Below, in pieces: positions 7,113 to 14,534 of a stretch of 18,866 nt of DNA; position 1 is the first letter of the stretch; each line of letters begins with the position of its first letter. The stretch is from contig MAXL01000053.1 in NCBI GenBank assembly GCA_001751005.1, positions 1 to 18,866 of the forward strand, written 5' to 3'. The notes under the pieces were generated by a model that had not been told where the DNA came from, did not search any database, and was given only the letters and a program-made list of their open reading frames with translations. The position numbers and the translations under genes are program-made. This DNA comes from Desulfobacterales bacterium S5133MH16 (GTDB lineage: Bacteria; Desulfobacterota; Desulfobacteria; Desulfobacterales; UBA11574).

Positions 7113-7171
7113 AAAATGCAAGTGAATAAATCCGGATATAAAATCACAAAGCGACGTTATGCAACGTCCGG

Positions 7172-7275
7172 TGACGGACTTAACAGGGCAAACGCATTTG
7201 AATCCCAGTATAGGGGGAACGCTCCACGTCGCTACGCTGCACCGAAATCAAATGCGTTTACCCTGACGGACTTAA
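7172..7275. repeat. Composite repeat: inverted arms inside direct repeats
   Basis: Direct repeats TGACGGACTTAA (7172-7183 and 7264-7275) flank a 17-bp inverted repeat with two mismatches: GGGCAAACGCATTTGAA (7186-7202) with ATCAAATGCGTTTACCC (7247-7263). The 44-bp loop is GC-rich and has no open reading frame of note. A smaller hairpin, GACGTT/AACGTC, precedes it at 7153-7168. Together these fill most of the 365-bp gap between infC and the deaminase gene. The layout resembles a small non-autonomous mobile element; no other copy occurs in this window. Confidence 0.55.
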
Positions 7276-7324
7276 AAAAAGAAATTCCTATTATGTTTAG
7301 GATCCATTGGGTTCATAGAATTTC
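7274..7324 (-). terminator. Rho-independent terminator of the deaminase gene
   Basis: On the minus strand, 11 nt after the stop codon, GAAATTCTAT (7324-7315) pairs with ATAGGAATTTC (7291-7281) with one bulged base. Seven T follow (7280-7274). It separates the deaminase transcript from infC. Confidence 0.75.
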
Positions 7325-7334
7325 CAAAATGGTT

Positions 7335-7835
7335 TTACTGGGTGAGAGTATATCCGGCTAACAGGCTTCCCCGCCAGTAAGAATTTTTTGGATTTTTAAA
7401 AAAAGCCTTGAAAAGTTTCAGGCTCTCTTTGCGCAAAATGCTCGGCACAATAGAAATCCGACAATCTTTATAAAGCGGAGTCAGTTTGGTCAAATCACAG
7501 TTTGTGCCTCCCCCCATTATATCTTCATAGGCATAAACGATTTCGCTGATACCGCTTAGAATCATTGCGCCCAGGCACATAATACAGGGTTCCAGAGTTG
7601 TAAAAAGAACAACTCTATTTTTGTCGGTATTTAATTTTAAATCGATTAGTTGCTTTAATGCTATGATTTCGGCATGGTCAATTTCATTTGGGAAATCCCC
7701 TAATGTACCTTTTCTGGAACCGGTTGCCAAAATCCTGTCCCCATGTACAATTACACAGCCTACCGGGAATTCCCCCGCAGACAGAGCTTTTCTTGCCTGT
7801 TCCAGTGCCTTACCCATGAAGTGTTCATAGTCCAT
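7335..7835 (-). CDS. Cytidine/nucleoside deaminase-family zinc enzyme (TadA-like)
   Basis: A 166-residue cytosolic enzyme of the CDA superfamily, which hydrolytically deaminates bases in tRNA, nucleosides or nucleotides. The zinc site is intact: H54-A-E56 (E56 as proton shuttle) and P83-C84-x2-C87. FPVGCVIV and FTTLEPCIMCLGAMILSGI match TadA-type proteins. However, the tRNA-A34 deaminase signatures are weak: the usual Asn of the GWN segment is Ser-Arg, the NYRL segment is missing, and the DxKxGAAGS region is replaced by IMGGGTNCDLTKL. A free nucleoside or base substrate is therefore possible, and no symbol is given. The ATG has only a weak GAGA upstream. It follows the HsdR-N-like gene by 57 bp, probably in one operon. 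Confidence 0.85.
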   Translation of the reverse strand: MDYEHFMGKALEQARKALSAGEFPVGCVIVHGDRILATGSRKGTLGDFPNEIDHAEIIALKQLIDLKLNTDKNRVVLFTTLEPCIMCLGAMILSGISEIVYAYEDIMGGGTNCDLTKLTPLYKDCRISIVPSILRKESLKLFKAFFKNPKNSYWRGSLLAGYTLTQ

Positions 7836-7892
7836 GTTGTTTCTCTGAGCTTTTTTGTTTTAATAAAAAAATTATTTCTTGAGGGGCAATTT

Positions 7893-8462
7893 TTACAATT
7901 CGCATATGCTGTCATCGCACATACAGCTTCCATCGACCTCAAAAGCATAAATAATTTTAGATTCCATTTCAGCCTGTTTGGGTGAGATAGGATCAAAATG
8001 TATATTGGCAATCTTGTTAATGAGTTCGGCTTTGTCAGGTATAGATTCAAGGCCAATTGAGATTACCTTGCCGGTCGCTCCATCGAGAATGTCAGCATCC
8101 TCACCGTTTGTTACAACAACCACCGGCACCTGATAAGGGGCCACAAGTCTCGATGCAGCCAGCGCAGGACGATGACGGGTTACCAGAGAACCGGGGCCAT
8201 ATTTTATAATAATACAGATTTTTCCATCAAGGTTAATTGTATAATCAACTTTTAAAACAGCTTTCTTGTTTGCGGCGGTTATAAAAAGTTTACGGCCGGA
8301 TTCGATCTCCTTTTTAAGATATCCTTTATGCTCCACAAGAATACGCGCCAGTTTCTGTCTGTATCTTTCGTCATGAGTGTCCTCGATTGTTTCGCCGGTA
8401 ATATAATCGACCAGTTCGCCGAGTATGAGATGATGCCCTTGTGTATTTTTCAACGTTCTCAA
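7893..8462 (-). CDS. Stand-alone type I restriction HsdR N-terminal-like protein
   Basis: A 189-residue protein resembling the small HSDR_N-type (PD-(D/E)xK nuclease fold) proteins. Visible features are LVDYITGETIEDTHDERYRQKLARILVE (residues 17-44), the beta-hairpin VDYTINLDGKICIIIK (72-87, with D73 and K87), PGSLVTRHRPALAASRL (90-106) and VPVVVVTNGEDADILDG (112-128). The acidic residue normally two before the Lys is Ile85, so nuclease activity is doubtful. The tail has C180, C182 and C187. No helicase part and no hsdM or hsdS gene is nearby, so a restriction role is unlikely; the real function is unknown. TTG at 8462 has AGAGG only 1-2 nt upstream; a second TTG at 8453 has better spacing. 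It is divergent from dgt. Confidence 0.7.
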   Translation of the reverse strand: MRTLKNTQGHHLILGELVDYITGETIEDTHDERYRQKLARILVEHKGYLKKEIESGRKLFITAANKKAVLKVDYTINLDGKICIIIKYGPGSLVTRHRPALAASRLVAPYQVPVVVVTNGEDADILDGATGKVISIGLESIPDKAELINKIANIHFDPISPKQAEMESKIIYAFEVDGSCMCDDSICEL

Positions 8463-8599
8463 ACCTCTCTAAGCCTGATATCCCTTAAGTTTTAGTGACT
8501 TACCATCCGGTCGCCTCAACTCACGAAATTGTAAGCTTTCTCGGAAAATACATAAAGTTCAATTGAAACTAATAAAAACATAAAACAAGATTTTCAGAA

Positions 8600-8625
8600 T
8601 GTAAAGTTTCAAATATTCCTTTACA
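8600..8625. promoter_or_regulatory. Dyad in the divergent dgt / HsdR-N-like spacer
   Basis: TGTAAAG (8600-8606) and CTTTACA (8619-8625) form a perfect 7-bp inverted repeat with a 12-bp spacer, just upstream of dgt. It could be an operator in this 176-bp divergent spacer. I could not identify convincing -10/-35 pairs around it, and the region is AT-rich. Confidence 0.3.
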
Positions 8626-8656
8626 ATTCATTCTTCCTGTGGATAATTGTCATCAT

Positions 8657-9712
8657 ATGAATATCCGTGAAGAATTTGAAAAACGTGAAAAAGGCTTTAT
8701 GTCTCCGTTCGGATGTCTAAGCGCCGAATCCCGGGGCCGCATGAAAAAGGAACCCCCTTGTCCCATCCGAACCGCTTTTCAGGTGGACAGGGACCGGATT
8801 GTTTATTCAAATGCCTTCAGACGCTTAAAGTATAAAACCCAGGTTTTTTTGTCTCCTCTGGGCGACGAGTATCGAACCCGTCTTACCCATACAATTGAAG
8901 TGGCTGAAATTGCAAGAACAATAGCACGCGCCATGCGTCTTAACGAAGATTTAACCGAAGCCATAGCCTTAGGCCATGACTTGGGGCATACTCCGTTTGG
9001 TCATGGCGGTGAGGAAATTCTGAAAGAAATATATTCGCCGGATTTCACACATAAAGAACAGAGCCTGCGTGTTGTTGATGTATTGGAAAATAACGGTCAG
9101 GGGCTAAATCTTACCCATGAGGTTCGAGACGGAATTTTAAAGCATTCCAAGGGGTATGGAAAAATTATTCCGGATGATCCCGATGAACAGGCCTTTACAA
9201 TTGAGGGAAATGTGGTCCGTATTGCCGACATTATGGCATATCTTAATCATGATCTGGATGATGCCATCCGAAGTGGTGTTATCAGCCAAAGTCAAGTTCC
9301 TGATTCGTGTGTTAAGATTCTTGGGCGTACGCATTCCGAACGCGCAAATAGCATGATAAAAGATCTTGTATTTTCAACTAATGTTCGCGGGGATAAATTA
9401 TGGCTGCAAATGAGTGATGAGGTGTACTCTACCATGACCGAACTCAGGCAATTTCTTTATGAAAATGTGTATCGTTCACCCCGGGTCCATGGAGAATTTG
9501 TCAAGGCCAAAAAGATTCTGTCCGAACTTTACACATGTTGTTTGGAAAACGAAAACATGTTTCAAAGAGAACTTAAAGCCATGCAAATGGAATCGTGCAA
9601 TCATGATAACCAACCCAATGAGAGGATTGTTTGCGATTTCATTGCAAGTATGACAGACCGATATGCTCTCGATCTTTACTCAAAAATCTTTTTCCCTTCG
9701 CCTCAATTTTAG
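8657..9712 (+). CDS. dgt: Deoxyguanosinetriphosphate triphosphohydrolase-like protein (HD superfamily)
   Basis: Hydrolyses dNTPs, classically dGTP, to the nucleoside and triphosphate, controlling dNTP pools. The HD metal site is complete. Counted from the upstream GTG (subtract 6 for the ATG used here): H84 in RTRLTHTIEVAEIAR, H113-D114 in GHDLGHTPFGH with H117 and H122, and D197 in VVRIADIMAYLNHDLDDAI. The N-terminal NIREEFEKREKGFMSPFG, SAESRGR and FQVDRDRIVYSNAFRRLKYKTQVF segments are typical of the bacterial dNTPase subgroup. The length, about 350 residues, fits the shorter group, not the 505-residue E. coli Dgt. A GTG at 8639 is possible, but the ATG at 8657 begins at the conserved MNIREEF. 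Neither has a strong ribosome-binding site. A YkgJ-like gene follows closely. Confidence 0.93.
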   Translation: MNIREEFEKREKGFMSPFGCLSAESRGRMKKEPPCPIRTAFQVDRDRIVYSNAFRRLKYKTQVFLSPLGDEYRTRLTHTIEVAEIARTIARAMRLNEDLTEAIALGHDLGHTPFGHGGEEILKEIYSPDFTHKEQSLRVVDVLENNGQGLNLTHEVRDGILKHSKGYGKIIPDDPDEQAFTIEGNVVRIADIMAYLNHDLDDAIRSGVISQSQVPDSCVKILGRTHSERANSMIKDLVFSTNVRGDKLWLQMSDEVYSTMTELRQFLYENVYRSPRVHGEFVKAKKILSELYTCCLENENMFQRELKAMQMESCNHDNQPNERIVCDFIASMTDRYALDLYSKIFFPSPQF

Positions 9713-9752
9713 CCCGAACAATTTTTATGCTCGATTATCTTGCGATGCAACT

Positions 9753-10364
9753 ATGAAGTCACGACCAAGTATACTGCAAATGCTGCCGAAAATCGATCGC
9801 AAAACCTATGCCCCTTTTTTAGAGCGATTAAAAATAATTTATTCAGCTATGGATAAAAAATATCAGGAAGCTGCTGATTATTATAATTTTCATTGTACGG
9901 GCTGCGACGACAATTGCTGTTTTACCCGCTTCTATCATCATACCCTTTTGGAATACCTTTATATCAGGGAAGGATACAATACCCTTGTTAATGAAAAGAA
10001 GGTCGAGGTGAAGCACGGGGCTTTGGAAATTTGCCGGAAAACCCGTGAGGCCGATGAAAAAGGGGCTCCTGTCAGATTGATGTGCCCACTTAATGTTAAC
10101 AATTTGTGTCTGATTTATACGTACCGGCCAATGATATGCAGGTTGCATGGTATTCCCCACATACTTCAGGGGCCCGGTCAGGGGGTATTTTATGCTTCGG
10201 GTTGCGAGGTTTTTACCGAACAGTGCCAAGAAAAAGAGCGTTTCAAGTTTGACCGGACACCTTTTTACATGGAAATGGCCGAACTGGAAAAGGAGCTGAA
10301 ACAGGTGGTCGGTATGACGCAAAAGATAAAAATGACTGTGGCGCAGATGTCAGCAACCTTTTAA
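9753..10364 (+). CDS. YkgJ-family cysteine-cluster protein 1
   Basis: A protein of about 203 residues of the CxxCxxCC (YkgJ) family, thought to bind zinc or an iron-sulfur cluster; the biochemical role is not established. The N-terminal cluster is C48-x2-C51-x3-C55-C56 (segment FHCTGCDDNCC). Further conserved cysteines are in LMCPLNVNNLCLIYTYRPMICRLHG (C111, C119, C129) and near C151 and C158. CxIYxxRPxxCR is a family hallmark. The frame opens further upstream, to an ATG at 9663 that would overlap dgt by 50 bp, but that part is low-complexity and lacks a ribosome-binding site; ATG 9753 or 9780 is more likely. It has the same strand as dgt, 40 bp after its stop. It contains no signal peptide. 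Confidence 0.82.
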   Translation: MKSRPSILQMLPKIDRKTYAPFLERLKIIYSAMDKKYQEAADYYNFHCTGCDDNCCFTRFYHHTLLEYLYIREGYNTLVNEKKVEVKHGALEICRKTREADEKGAPVRLMCPLNVNNLCLIYTYRPMICRLHGIPHILQGPGQGVFYASGCEVFTEQCQEKERFKFDRTPFYMEMAELEKELKQVVGMTQKIKMTVAQMSATF

Positions 10365-10376
10365 GGCCTTAATTTT

Positions 10377-10529
10377 GACGGTCTCGTAAAAAGTCCAACT
10401 TCTGCGTTGTGCTGCATTTCGTAACCATTCAACGTACGACAAGTACGCCTCATGATTACAAAATTTGCACGCCTTGAATTTGAACTTTTTACGAAACCGT
10501 CTAAATCGGACTTTTTACGAGTTCATCAA
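10377..10529. repeat. Inverted-end (MITE-like) element, copy C
   Basis: The ends GACGGTCTCGTAAAAAGTCC (10377-10396) and GAACTTTTTACGAAACCGTC (10482-10501) are inverted repeats with two mismatches. A further GGACTTTTTACGAG (10508-10521) repeats the right arm in direct orientation 26 bp out and is followed by TTCATCAA. The centre has GTAACCAT (10421-10428) facing ATGATTAC (10451-10458) around CGTAC/GTACG, then CCTTG at 10472-10476. A copy 89/93 identical starts at 18774, and the right tail alone recurs at 6364. It lies between the two YkgJ genes, ending 30 bp before the second. Confidence 0.8.
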
Positions 10530-10559
10530 TTTTAAGCACGTTAGATCACTATATACCAT

Positions 10560-11342
10560 ATGAAATATATAGAAATAGAAGATATAGACAAACTGCCCGG
10601 AAAAAGACTTGAAGAGGGGGACAGATTTAATTTTCGATGTTACCCGGGCATTGCCTGTTTTAATCGATGTTGCCGCAATCTTAATCTTTTTTTATACCCT
10701 TACGATGTTGTCCGGCTGAAAAAGAGGCTTCAAATCTCTACAGACAATTTTATTGACAAGTATGTGGATATTGTGTTGCGATCTTCCAGTTTTTTCCCGG
10801 AAGTCCTTCTTCGGATGGCTGAAAACAAAGAAAGAACCTGTCCGTTTTTGGGTGAATCAGGCTGCTCGGTTTATCCTGACCGTCCGGATACCTGCCGCAC
10901 CTTTCCCATTGAACAGGGCATTTTTTATGATGCCAAACATCAGAAAACAGAACTTATTCATTTTTTCAGACCCCCTGAATTCTGTCTGGGTCAGCACGAA
11001 AAAAAAATCTGGACAATCCGAACATGGTCAAAGGACCAGGACACGGCTTTGTATAATAAAATGACCTTGCTCTGGTCAGAGGTAAAGCGTCTGTTTCAAA
11101 CCGATCCCTGGGGTTCTCAGGGGCCGGAAGGGCCCAGGGCAAAAATGGCCTTTATGGCAACTTATAATATAGATCAATTTCGTGATTTTTTATTCAACAG
11201 CACATTTTTAAAACGATACAAGGTAAAGTCCGCACTGTTAAAAAAAATCCGGACTGATGATGTGGCATTGCTGAAGTTCGGCTTTGATTGGGTCAAATTT
11301 TACATCTGGGGGATTAAAACTAAATCTTTCAGACTGAGATAG
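10560..11342 (+). CDS. YkgJ-family cysteine-cluster protein 2
   Basis: A 260-residue protein, a second and divergent member of the YkgJ/CxxCxxCC family. The N-terminal cluster C27-x5-C33-x3-C37-C38 (FRCYPGIACFNRCC) is followed by PYDVVRLKKRL. The second set is CPFLGESGCSVYPDRPDTCRTFP (C94, C102, C112), the family's CxIYxxRPxxCR-like block. The C-terminal 130 residues are lysine- and aromatic-rich with no motif I recognise. A metal or Fe-S cluster is expected from the family; the reaction is unknown. The ATG at 10560 has no clear Shine-Dalgarno sequence. It is separated from YkgJ 1 by repeat C and is followed after 16 bp by the M1-ChaN-PDZ gene, so those two are probably cotranscribed. Confidence 0.85.
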   Translation: MKYIEIEDIDKLPGKRLEEGDRFNFRCYPGIACFNRCCRNLNLFLYPYDVVRLKKRLQISTDNFIDKYVDIVLRSSSFFPEVLLRMAENKERTCPFLGESGCSVYPDRPDTCRTFPIEQGIFYDAKHQKTELIHFFRPPEFCLGQHEKKIWTIRTWSKDQDTALYNKMTLLWSEVKRLFQTDPWGSQGPEGPRAKMAFMATYNIDQFRDFLFNSTFLKRYKVKSALLKKIRTDDVALLKFGFDWVKFYIWGIKTKSFRLR

Positions 11343-11358
11343 CGAATATCCACAAGTA

Positions 11359-14301
11359 ATGAGAAAACTTCTTTTTCTTTTGATTGTTTGTCTGCCTGCA
11401 ACGGCCTGGAGTGCTCATCTTCATTATGCGCTTGATGTTCAAATAAACCCCAATGAACATAAAATCACCGGCACTGCGCGTATTAATGCTTATGCCGATA
11501 TAAAAATGGGTCTGTGCGTTCGTAATCTGCGGGAGCTGAAAGTGGATGGTGTCGCTAACGTTACCGCCGCCGATGACAGCATCAATCTGTCTGTGCCAGG
11601 CGGCAAAGAAATAATTATAAGTTATGAGGCCCTGTTCAACCAAAAGGGTACCAATTTCATTGACAAAGAGAATGTGTTTTTAATGGACAACTGGTATCCG
11701 CGTCCGAATGTTCTGGTTGAGTATGATCTTGCCGTAACGTTACCGGAAAATTTTATAGCCACCTCAGAATCTGAATCCGTAACCATCCAAAAACATGGGA
11801 AAACAAAAACGTTTGATTTTAAGTTCAATCACCCATTGGACAGTTTGCATCTGGCGGCTTCGACCCGGTATGTTCTGAAAAAAGACCAATATAACAATAT
11901 TTCTATAGAATCTTATTTCTTCAAAGAAGATGCTCAGCTTGCAGATACATATATCGCTTATATTAAAAAATATCTGGCAATGTACGAGAGTATGCTCACA
12001 TCCTATCCATACAAGCGTTTTGCTATTGTAGAAAATATGTTCCCCACAGGTTTTTCAATGCCGACTTTTTCCCTGCTGGGTAAGCAGGTGGTGAATTTGC
12101 CGTTTATTGTCAAGACATCTTTAGGCCATGAAATCTTGCATCAATGGTTTGGAAATTCCATTTTTATCGATTTTGCATTCGGTAATTGGGCGGAAGGAAT
12201 CACGACTTATCTGGCAGATTATCACTATGCCGCTCTTGAGGGCAAAGACGCAGCCTATCGCAAACAAATCCTGTTGGATTACGATGCCTATGTAAATGTC
12301 GGCAATGCCATGGCGGTGAGTGATTTTTTCAGCAGACGGAATAAAGCCCAAAGCACCATAGGCTACGGGAAATCAGCAATGTTCTTTCATGGGTTACGAG
12401 AACTCTATGGTGAGGATTCGTTTTTTGCAGCCATACGGGAATTCATCCATGAAAATAGTTTTCGCAAAGCTTCCTGGCACGATATACAGCGCGCTTTTGA
12501 AAAAGTAACCGGAAAAAAACTGAATACATACTTCGGGTACTGGCTCAACCGGAAAGGTATCCCCCGACTTGAAGTAAAAAATGCTGAGTTGCGTGTCCAA
12601 CAGGGACAAATTAAGCTAAACTTCGAACTATTACAAAAGGGAGAAGTTTATCCACTGTTAATCCCCGTATCCTTGTACACCGACACAGGTAAAAATATGC
12701 AATTTATCCATGTGAAAAAATCTAAAGAGAAGATCAGTCTTTTTATGGATGAGATGCCCAATAAAGCTGTCATTGATGAAAACTACTCAATTATGCGACA
12801 CTTAACATCTGAAGAAATTCCTCCGGTTCTGGCCGGCATTATGGGCAAACAAAAGCTGACTGTGGTTGTTTCATCCGAGCAACGGTGCATATATCAACCG
12901 ATTTTTGACTCTTTTGGGATTGAAAATATTACTTATGAAACCCCGGGTAACATCACATTTCGTAAAATCAAAGAAAATTCGTTTCTGATTGCAGGTTATA
13001 ATAATACTACTGTAAACATGCTGTTCGGAAAACAGGCTGTTCCAAAAGACGGCGTGCGTATAAAAGTTTATAAAAATCCATACAACGTATCGGAGCGCAT
13101 TGCTCTGTTACATGCTAAAAACAAAACAGAAGCTCAGGCGGTGCAGCGTAAAATACCGCATTACGGCAAATACACCGAGCTGGCATTTAAAAACGGGCGG
13201 AACACTTACAAAACTATTGCCCAAGCAGATAACGGCATTATGGTGCTGTCGCGTCCGGCGCCCCGAGTCCTAAAGCCCCGTATGCTTACAACCATAGACA
13301 GTATTATTCCATATCTCACAGCATCCCGCATTATTTACATAGGGGAAAGGCACGACCGGTTCGCCCACCATATTAACCAGTTGCAGATCATTAAAAAGAT
13401 GCACAACGCCGGATATAAACTGGCTGTGGGCATGGAAATGTTCCAAAAGCCTTTTCAACCGGTGGTGAACGACTACCTGGCCGGGAGGATTGATGAGCAT
13501 GAATTTTTGCAAAAGACCGAATATTTCAGCACGTGGCGGTACGATTATAATTTGTATAAACCGATTATCGATTATCTCAAACAACAAAACTTGCCCCTTG
13601 TCGCCCTTAACATCCACGGTGATATCAGCAGTAAAATTGCTCGTGAAGGCATATACAGCCTATCAGATAAAGAGAAGAAACAACTTCCCGGTTCAATGGA
13701 TTTTTCAAATGAACGTTACAGGAAAGATTTGAACGAGGTGTTCCCTTTGCATAAGGAACAAGGGGAGTTAAAAGATTTTAGTTATTTTTTACAGGCGCAA
13801 ATTCTGTGGGATGAAGCCATGTCGGAATCTGCCCAGAAATTCCTAACAGACAATCCTGAAAGCAAACTGGTGATACTGGCGGGAAATGGTCACGTTAGAC
13901 ATAAATATGGAATTCCTGAACGTCTTTATCGGAGGAACCGCGAACCTTTTACGGTCGTTGTTCAGGATGAAGAAATTGAAGACGGAATTGCTGATTATGT
14001 GCTTATTACCACAAAATTAGAGGGAGATAAAACGCCTAAACTTGGTGTAATGATAGAAGAAAAAGACCATGGACTTGAAGTCATGAGTATGAGTCGCAAT
14101 AGCCCTGCCAAAAAAGCAGGATTGCAGGAAGGTGATGTTATTCAAATGGTTGCGGGTCAGTCAATACAATCGCTGGCTGACTTGAAACTTGCGCTGTTTT
14201 ACAGCAAAATCGGGAGCAGGCTCAAGATGCAGATTGAAAGGGCCGGTAAGAAGCTAAATAAAGAGATTGAATTGTTCCATCACAACCACAGAAAAAAATA
14301 A
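11359..14301 (+). CDS. Exported M1-like metallopeptidase / ChaN-like / PDZ fusion protein
   Basis: A 980-residue protein with a signal peptide (MRKLLFLLIVCLPATAWSA, likely cut after residue 19), so it is probably periplasmic. Residues about 20-480 form an M1 aminopeptidase-like unit: an N-terminal beta domain (VQINPNEHKITGTARI), then the zinc motif H257-E258-I-L-H261 with E279 in GNWAEG. This gives 17 intervening residues instead of the classical 18. The GAMEN exopeptidase motif is replaced by TGFSMPTFSLLG. GYGKSAMFFHGLR supplies a conserved Tyr. Residues about 650-870 resemble ChaN/DUF399, a haem-binding, iron-associated family (IYIGERHD at 661-666, VGMEMFQ, AGNGH with H845). Residues about 893-975 are a PDZ domain (KLGVMI, NSPAKKAGLQEGDVI). 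No lipobox cysteine is seen. Substrate is unknown; membrane-associated proteolysis or haem handling is inference. Confidence 0.88.
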   Translation: MRKLLFLLIVCLPATAWSAHLHYALDVQINPNEHKITGTARINAYADIKMGLCVRNLRELKVDGVANVTAADDSINLSVPGGKEIIISYEALFNQKGTNFIDKENVFLMDNWYPRPNVLVEYDLAVTLPENFIATSESESVTIQKHGKTKTFDFKFNHPLDSLHLAASTRYVLKKDQYNNISIESYFFKEDAQLADTYIAYIKKYLAMYESMLTSYPYKRFAIVENMFPTGFSMPTFSLLGKQVVNLPFIVKTSLGHEILHQWFGNSIFIDFAFGNWAEGITTYLADYHYAALEGKDAAYRKQILLDYDAYVNVGNAMAVSDFFSRRNKAQSTIGYGKSAMFFHGLRELYGEDSFFAAIREFIHENSFRKASWHDIQRAFEKVTGKKLNTYFGYWLNRKGIPRLEVKNAELRVQQGQIKLNFELLQKGEVYPLLIPVSLYTDTGKNMQFIHVKKSKEKISLFMDEMPNKAVIDENYSIMRHLTSEEIPPVLAGIMGKQKLTVVVSSEQRCIYQPIFDSFGIENITYETPGNITFRKIKENSFLIAGYNNTTVNMLFGKQAVPKDGVRIKVYKNPYNVSERIALLHAKNKTEAQAVQRKIPHYGKYTELAFKNGRNTYKTIAQADNGIMVLSRPAPRVLKPRMLTTIDSIIPYLTASRIIYIGERHDRFAHHINQLQIIKKMHNAGYKLAVGMEMFQKPFQPVVNDYLAGRIDEHEFLQKTEYFSTWRYDYNLYKPIIDYLKQQNLPLVALNIHGDISSKIAREGIYSLSDKEKKQLPGSMDFSNERYRKDLNEVFPLHKEQGELKDFSYFLQAQILWDEAMSESAQKFLTDNPESKLVILAGNGHVRHKYGIPERLYRRNREPFTVVVQDEEIEDGIADYVLITTKLEGDKTPKLGVMIEEKDHGLEVMSMSRNSPAKKAGLQEGDVIQMVAGQSIQSLADLKLALFYSKIGSRLKMQIERAGKKLNKEIELFHHNHRKK

Positions 14302-14328
14302 CCGAGTTTACGGTAACATCGCCTCCAT

Positions 14329-14352
14329 TACAATATATTGTATTATTTTTTC
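14329..14352 (+). terminator. Possible weak terminator after the M1-ChaN-PDZ gene
   Basis: The 14-bp palindrome TACAATATATTGTA (14329-14342) is followed by TTATTTTTT. The stem is all weak pairs with almost no loop, so termination would be inefficient; the palindrome could equally be a protein-binding site. Confidence 0.25.
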
Positions 14353-14440
14353 TTGACATACAACATATATTATGCGAACCTTAAACATCGGTTGTTATAT
14401 AGGTCAGTTATTGTTCGGCCATTAGACAATATAGAACGAA

Positions 14441-14504
14441 TCTAATACTAAAGTATGAGGTTTTTTCTATTACCCCCCGCCTAATCTAATGCTAAAGTAT
14501 TAGA
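14441..14504. promoter_or_regulatory. Two related palindromes, putative operator pair
   Basis: TCTAATGCTAAAGTATTAGA (14485-14504) is a near-perfect 20-bp dyad with one G:T mismatch, and TCTAATACTAAAGTATGAGG (14441-14460) is a diverged copy in the same orientation. They start 44 bp apart, close to four helical turns. A half-site, ATTAGA, lies at 14421-14426. They sit 53 bp and more upstream of a TATAAT box, where an activator would bind. This accounts for part of the 314-bp gap before the HEAT gene. The regulator is unknown. Confidence 0.5.
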
Positions 14505-14534
14505 AATCTCGACCTGAAAAATACGAAAAAAATC

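Noticed and set aside
7172..7300. Integron attC-like site (ACTTAAC fits the RYYYAAC core).
   Set aside because: No matching GTTRRRY core lies at the right distance on the same strand, no integrase or gene cassette is present, and the inverted arms are in the wrong place relative to the core.
7893..8462. A restriction-modification or new defence system.
   Set aside because: Only an HsdR-N-like domain with a broken motif is present; there is no methylase, specificity subunit, helicase or other defence gene in the window.
9663..9752. Upstream extension of YkgJ 1 to ATG 9663, overlapping dgt.
   Set aside because: The extra 30 residues are not family-like, overlap the conserved dgt end by 50 bp and lack a Shine-Dalgarno sequence.
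9843..10322. 159-codon minus-strand frame over YkgJ 1.
   Set aside because: It is the antisense of a gene with clear cysteine motifs; its composition is that of a shadow frame.
14353..14381. TTGACA at 14353 as a promoter -35 box.
   Set aside because: No acceptable -10 box lies 16-18 bp downstream; the AT-rich TATATT is only about 7-9 bp away.
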